This document shows, piece after piece, positions 5,744 through 9,320 of a stretch of 9,320 nucleotides of DNA (position 1 is the first letter of the stretch; each line of letters starts with the position of its first letter). The notes under the pieces are model-generated. The model searched no databases. It saw only the letters and a program-made list of their open reading frames with translations, and had not been told where the DNA came from. The translations under genes and the position numbers were made by a program. This stretch comes from Methanosarcinales archaeon (lineage in GTDB: Archaea; Halobacteriota; Methanosarcinia; Methanosarcinales; Methanosarcinaceae), in the NCBI GenBank assembly GCA_012329085.1, contig JAAXQB010000130.1:1-9320 (forward strand), in the 5' to 3' direction.

Positions 5744-6757
5744 TTAAAGACTTTTATATAGCTCAAGTAACTGCTTTGCAACCTTTTTTGAATCATGTAC
5801 TTCTTCAACATATTTTCTACCTTTTTCTCCAAGTTCTTTGCGTAAATTTGGATTTTCGATAAGGAGTTTAAGGTTGTCATAAATTTTGTCATGAGAAGTA
5901 TTCACTAATGGAATGTTTTTAGCATATTCTACACAATTTTTCCATTCTTCATTTATATAGCACAAGGTTGGTTTCATAAGTGCCATAGATTCTATTGCAA
6001 AAGCCCCATGCCAGCCAAGCATAAATTGATCCAACACAATATCACTCACATTTATCCATTCTCTTATTTCAGAATTTGATAGATTTTCCAATAATTTAAA
6101 CTCAATTTCGAATCCTTCATTTATCAACAATTCAATCGCTTCTATTACATATTTTGTACCCTTGATTTCTCTATTGCTGGGCGAGTGAATGATTAATATT
6201 TTATTATCGTTCTTTTTAAACTTATTTGAAATAAATGGTTTCCAATACTCTAAATTAAATCCTAAAGGAATTGTATGATATTTTTTTGTTAATAATTGTG
6301 AATATTCAGGAAAACTAATTATTGCATCAGCATAGTTCTCCCAAAATTTTATGTTTTTTTTCTTTTTATTGATAATATTATTATTAAGAGGAATTCCATG
6401 TATATTTCTTGAACGAATGTCGCCTCCTGTAAAATGAATTATGATTTTCTTTCTAAATAATTTTAAAATATAAACATCTATTTTAAATGGTAATATAGAA
6501 CTATACATATGAAAAACATCAAAATTAAGTATTAATTTTGGTAATTGAATACAAGATGTTATATTTTTTTTAAATAGTTTAATATATTTACTTCCTGTAA
6601 ATTTAAATTCTATATCTGAAGGATATTGAAAAGGATGTTCTACAAATACAACTACTTTTGCATCTACTCCTATACTTCTCAAACCTTGCCTATATTCCCA
6701 TTGTATTCCTGCAGTGTGGAATGGTCCTAAAAAAATTCTTAATTTATTGTTATTCAT
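5744..6757 (-). CDS. GT4-like glycosyltransferase
   Basis: The protein has 337 residues with a GT-B layout: an N-terminal Rossmann half (about 1-160) holding HPFQYPSDI (41-49) and HFTGGDIRSRN (108-118), and a C-terminal nucleotide-sugar half with HSPSNREIKGTKYV (191-204) and DQFMLGWHGAFAIE (243-256). The last motif takes the place of the usual EGFGxxxxE. The second Glu (256) is present, while the position of the first Glu is Gly248. The enzyme presumably adds one sugar to a lipid-linked or surface glycan at the inner membrane face. It is a clear paralog of the gene at 7206-8138, and the two share a nearly identical tail (LRKELGEKGRKYVEEVHDSK). The start ATG 6757 has only a weak AGAAG ribosome site, and a TATA-like word lies at 6777-6784. 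With the 448-base gap upstream this suggests its own promoter. Donor and acceptor sugars are unknown. Confidence 0.85.
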   Translation of the reverse strand: MNNNKLRIFLGPFHTAGIQWEYRQGLRSIGVDAKVVVFVEHPFQYPSDIEFKFTGSKYIKLFKKNITSCIQLPKLILNFDVFHMYSSILPFKIDVYILKLFRKKIIIHFTGGDIRSRNIHGIPLNNNIINKKKKNIKFWENYADAIISFPEYSQLLTKKYHTIPLGFNLEYWKPFISNKFKKNDNKILIIHSPSNREIKGTKYVIEAIELLINEGFEIEFKLLENLSNSEIREWINVSDIVLDQFMLGWHGAFAIESMALMKPTLCYINEEWKNCVEYAKNIPLVNTSHDKIYDNLKLLIENPNLRKELGEKGRKYVEEVHDSKKVAKQLLELYKSL

Positions 6758-7205
6758 ATTAATCTTCTGATTGTTTTATTATAGTTGTGATAATTGTAAT
6801 TATTAAAAGCTTTTTTCATTTTTAATAAATGGTTCTATCTTGTTATTAATTACTACCTGACTTTGAAAGTTAGCTTTATATTCGCACTGTTGAACTTTTT
6901 TATATAGTTTATTGTTAGCGATTTTCCATTATTTGTATATTTTATATTGTTACCACTAACTAATTTTAAATAAAAAAAAGAGGACGACACATAGATTTAA
7001 TAGTAAAATGTGCCACTAACTATGAATGGCATGTACACATATTATTATAGGGAATTCTGAAATATAAAAACTATGTTTTGAGAAAAAAATTAAAGGAGAT
7101 TTCTTTCAAAGCCAGATATTAGATTAATTTTAAAATTTCCTTTTACATATCATTAGAATCTCTATTTCCAACAGAATTAAATTAATGTGTTGTATTTTAA
7201 CTATT
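6758..7205. other. Spacer between the two glycosyltransferases
   Basis: I see no gene on either strand in these 448 bases, and no clear remnant. A 10-base word ccactaacta is repeated at 6953-6962 and 7014-7023. TATA-like sequence just before 6757 may serve the downstream glycosyltransferase. The gap may mark the site of a lost gene, since the flanking genes are otherwise closely packed. Confidence 0.45.
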
Positions 7206-8138
7206 TCAAATACACTCATACAATTCAATTAACTGTTTTGCAATTTTCTTCGAATCATGCACTTCTTCAACATATTTTCTACCTTTTTCACCTAATTCTT
7301 TTCTTAATTTTGCATCCTCTATTAATATTTTCAGATTTTCAATAATGTTTTTTGGAGATGTGTTCATTACAGGATTAGATGGCATATACGATTCTAAATC
7401 CTCTTGAATATATACGCATACTGGCTTACCAAGAGCCATGCATTCAATACTAAATACCCCATACCAACCAATCAATAATTGATCAATAACTATATCCGCT
7501 TTTCTATAGTAGTCAATCACTTTATTATTTGGAATATTTTCTAATAATATTAAATTAATTTTATATCCTTCTTTTTTTAGTTTTTCAATGGCTTTTATTA
7601 CATATTCTGTGCCTTTCTTTAATCTATTAGTCGGCGCATGAATAATTTTTATTGTATCCACATCATTTTCAATACCAATATAATTTAATTCATCTAAATC
7701 GATGAGATTGGGAATCCAAGTAGAATTTGGAACATATTTTAATAAATCTGGAGTTGATACAAAAACAATGTCAGCAAATTTTTTAACCATCACTCCTTCT
7801 GATTTGCCCCTAATATCAGACCCATGATAATGCATAATTATTTTTTTTCCAAGTAATTTCAAAATTGGTAAATCTATATTATAAGGTAATAAGCTATTTC
7901 TAAAATGGAAATGAAAAACATCATATTTAAACAAACATTTTACAAAATTTATACCTAATGAAGATATTATTTTTATAATTGGTGACTTCTTAGAGATATT
8001 AAGACATATATCATATTTGTAATTAAAAGGATGCTCATTAAACACCAATACATCACTTTTCAAGCCCAAATCTCTTTGTGCTCTTGATATTAGAGTTGAT
8101 TGTCCTGCAATAATTTCTGGGGCATGTAATATTTTCAT
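7206..8138 (-). CDS. GT4-like glycosyltransferase, paralog of the gene at 5744
   Basis: Starting at ATG 8138 the protein has 310 residues. This start has a GAGGG ribosome site (8146-8150) 7 bases upstream and begins directly with the first strand (MKILHAPEIIAGQS). The frame is open back to 8273, but that part overlaps the acetyltransferase and has no family similarity. Motifs: EHPFNYKYD (35-43), HYHGSDIRGK (103-112), HAPTNRLKKGTEYV (167-180) and DQLLIGWYGVFSIE (219-232), again with Gly in place of the first Glu of the EX7E motif. This variant is typical of the GWYG-type GT4 subfamily. It probably forms one operon with the acetyltransferase (40-base gap) and the SDR enzyme upstream. It should act in the cytoplasm on membrane-linked glycans. 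The sugar is unknown. Confidence 0.87.
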   Translation of the reverse strand: MKILHAPEIIAGQSTLISRAQRDLGLKSDVLVFNEHPFNYKYDICLNISKKSPIIKIISSLGINFVKCLFKYDVFHFHFRNSLLPYNIDLPILKLLGKKIIMHYHGSDIRGKSEGVMVKKFADIVFVSTPDLLKYVPNSTWIPNLIDLDELNYIGIENDVDTIKIIHAPTNRLKKGTEYVIKAIEKLKKEGYKINLILLENIPNNKVIDYYRKADIVIDQLLIGWYGVFSIECMALGKPVCVYIQEDLESYMPSNPVMNTSPKNIIENLKILIEDAKLRKELGEKGRKYVEEVHDSKKIAKQLIELYECI

Positions 8139-8145
8139 GTTATTT

Positions 8146-8150
8146 CCCTC
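8146..8150 (-). promoter_or_regulatory. Ribosome binding site that sets the start at 8138
   Basis: GAGGG on the minus strand lies 7 bases before ATG 8138, outside the acetyltransferase gene. It decides for this start over the longer open frame reaching 8273. Confidence 0.65.
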
Positions 8151-8157
8151 ATAATGC

Positions 8158-8175
8158 CTTGTCATTGAAGACAAG
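8158..8175. other. Small intercistronic hairpin
   Basis: A 6-bp perfect stem (8158-8163 with 8170-8175) and 6-base loop fill the gap between the acetyltransferase stop and the next ribosome site. It has no T run, so it is not a convincing terminator. It may affect mRNA stability or mark a junction. Confidence 0.3.
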
Positions 8176-8178
8176 CAC

Positions 8179-8715
8179 CTATCTTGCTCTAATTCTCCTT
8201 GCCGGAACTCCAGCCCAGATTTCATAAGGGGGAATGTCGTGTGTAACCACAGCTCCCGCTCCAACAATGGCACCTTCTCCTACTCGCACTCCCGGCAAGA
8301 TAATGACCCCGGCACCAATGTCACAACCGTCCTCAAGCACAACTTCAGCAAACTCCAAAGGTGAAAAGTAAACTGGTATGTTCCTGTCCAATGTTTGATG
8401 TTGGGAAGTCAGAATCGTCACTTTAGGACCTACGCCTACGGCCTTGCCAATACGCAATCCTCCCGCACTATGAAAAAAACACTGCTGACCGATCCAAGTG
8501 TGATCGTCAATAACCATAGAGTTTTTGTGATAACCTTTCAGGATCGTATAGTGCCCAATATACACATTATCCCCGATTTCGATATTTTCAGGATGAAATA
8601 CCAACACGTTTTTCTCGAAAACAATGTCTTTGCCTAGTCGCCGGAAATCCTTGAGCCTGAATTCTCCCGTCCCATGACTTTTGTGTATCTTAGTCGGTTT
8701 AATATTCATTTTCAT
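8179..8715 (-). CDS. Hexapeptide-repeat sugar O-acetyltransferase (WbbJ/VatD-like)
   Basis: The protein has 178 residues of the left-handed beta-helix type, which transfers acetyl from acetyl-CoA to sugars and usually works as a trimer. Isoleucine-patch hexapeptide repeats run from about 45 to 100 (IEIGDN, VYIGHY, TWIGQQ, LRIGKA, VGVGPK). A loop then carries the likely catalytic His (TSQHQTLDR, His106), followed by the closing coils (CDIGAGVIILPGVRVGEGAI, 131-150) and the signature AGVPARRIR (168-176). The start is ATG 8715, or the second Met two codons later; no clear ribosome site is seen. It begins 14 bases after the SDR stop, so co-transcription is likely. G+C is about one half by eye, far above the roughly 30% of both neighbours, with sharp edges at the gene ends. 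That points to recent transfer from a higher-GC organism. Confidence 0.92.
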   Translation of the reverse strand: MKMNIKPTKIHKSHGTGEFRLKDFRRLGKDIVFEKNVLVFHPENIEIGDNVYIGHYTILKGYHKNSMVIDDHTWIGQQCFFHSAGGLRIGKAVGVGPKVTILTSQHQTLDRNIPVYFSPLEFAEVVLEDGCDIGAGVIILPGVRVGEGAIVGAGAVVTHDIPPYEIWAGVPARRIRAR

Positions 8716-8729
8716 CTATAATCATTTTA

Positions 8730-9320
8730 TTATTTACTTAAATTTAAATTCTTTTTATACCAATCAACAGTTTTTTTCAATCCTTCTTCAAAACCCATTA
8801 TCGGTTTAAAATCTATTAAATCCTCTGCTAAATAAACATTTGCAATATGGCGTCTTACATCTCCAATTCTTTCTTGCTCATAAACAATTGGTTTATCACA
8901 ATTCAAATATTTAGCAATAAGTTTAACTAATGTTTCTATTGATACTTCTTTTCCGCTTGCGATATTTAATACTTTGCCTCTTGTACTTTTTGAATTATAT
9001 ACATCTATTGTAGCATTTGCAGTGTCTGTGACATACAAATAATCCCTTGTTTGTTTTCCATCTCCATAAATCACTGGTGCTTCATCGTTTAATATTCTTT
9101 GTATAGTTATCGGTATGACGCCTGCATAACTTCCTTCGTTTTGTCTAGGTCCATAATTATTAAAAGGGCGTATAATAGTTGCGTCAATGCCAAAAGTTCT
9201 ACAATATGAAAATACTAATTGATCTTCTGCTGCCTTACTTGCTGCATAAGGAGTTGTGCTATTTAATGGATGTTTTTCATCCATAGGCGCATATTCACTA
9301 GTACCATATGCCTCCGATGA
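8730..9320 (-). CDS. NAD-dependent sugar-nucleotide epimerase/dehydratase (extended SDR), N-terminus beyond window
   Basis: The open frame runs to the window edge and gives 196 residues, beginning SSEAYGTSEYAPMDEKHPL. The internal Met after YAP is not the start. The visible part contains the active-site SS-AYG segment, the catalytic Tyr-x-x-x-Lys (PYAASKAAEDQL), the strand-6 motif RPFNNYGPRQ, and the substrate-binding region GDGKQTRDYLYVTDTANA. The missing part would be about 115-125 residues, including the N-terminal GxxGxxG NAD site. The family includes UDP-glucose 4-epimerase, dTDP-glucose 4,6-dehydratase and LegB-like UDP-sugar 4,6-dehydratases. RPFNNYGPRQ together with DEKHPL leans toward the NAD-dependent 4,6-dehydratase/epimerase group, but the reaction cannot be fixed. 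It should supply an activated sugar to the glycosyltransferases downstream in the same transcription unit. Confidence 0.9.
   Translation of the reverse strand, partial: SSEAYGTSEYAPMDEKHPLNSTTPYAASKAAEDQLVFSYCRTFGIDATIIRPFNNYGPRQNEGSYAGVIPITIQRILNDEAPVIYGDGKQTRDYLYVTDTANATIDVYNSKSTRGKVLNIASGKEVSIETLVKLIAKYLNCDKPIVYEQERIGDVRRHIANVYLAEDLIDFKPIMGFEEGLKKTVDWYKKNLNLSK

Noticed and set aside
8139..8273. Upstream extension of the glycosyltransferase frame to 8273
   Set aside because: It overlaps the acetyltransferase, has no family similarity, and a good ribosome site supports ATG 8138.
8395..8637. Plus-strand frame of 80 codons
   Set aside because: It is the antisense reading of the hexapeptide acetyltransferase, kept open by its higher GC.
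9282..9284. ATG 9284 as the start of the SDR enzyme
   Set aside because: The frame continues upstream with conserved active-site sequence (SSEAYG) to the window edge, so the true start lies outside.

Overview
The window looks like an AT-rich archaeal genome segment, most likely from a methanogen of the Methanosarcinales type. The reasons are indirect. A strong GAGGTGG ribosome binding site matches the archaeal 16S tail. The left edge carries the start of what looks like an archaeal ADP-dependent sugar kinase. Possible TATA boxes sit about 25 bases before start codons, and the surface-polysaccharide genes are of a kind common in methanogens. No rRNA or tRNA is present, so the assignment is an inference from style.

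Layout: (1) 1-88, minus strand, first 29 codons of a probable ADP-dependent sugar kinase. (2) 89-2474, a repeat-rich, gene-poor stretch. Its one intact gene (915-1622, minus) encodes an acylphosphatase-like domain fused to a repeat-built coiled coil. This locus is tandemly duplicated: the left copy is a dead stub (start lost, two adjacent stops at codons 13-14), and its upstream DNA is still about 91% identical to that of the living copy over one 122-base block. Small hairpin repeats (192-275, 1852-1963, degraded at 2351-2370) are scattered through it. (3) 2475-4254, plus strand, a 68-residue fragment of one polysaccharide flippase followed by a complete 485-residue flippase, joined through a 16-codon mini-ORF that overlaps the flippase start by ATGA. 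(4) 4255-5401, about 1.15 kb without a convincing gene, between converging transcription units. (5) 5402-9320, minus strand, a sugar-nucleotide and glycan gene set. In transcription order it holds an extended SDR epimerase/dehydratase (cut by the window edge), a hexapeptide O-acetyltransferase, a GT4-type glycosyltransferase, a 448-base gap, a second paralogous glycosyltransferase, and the C-terminal remnant of a SAM methyltransferase.

Working together, the genes fit a surface glycan (exopolysaccharide, S-layer or lipid-linked oligosaccharide) locus. The SDR enzyme makes an activated sugar, the glycosyltransferases add sugars, the acetyltransferase decorates the glycan, and the flippase moves the lipid-linked unit across the membrane. 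Such islands turn over quickly. This one shows it in truncated genes, duplicated paralogs, a sharply higher-GC acetyltransferase that looks imported, and long decayed spacers. I did not find a clearly new defence or mobile system. The most unusual items are the acylphosphatase-coiled-coil protein with its decayed twin, and the hairpin repeat family around it.
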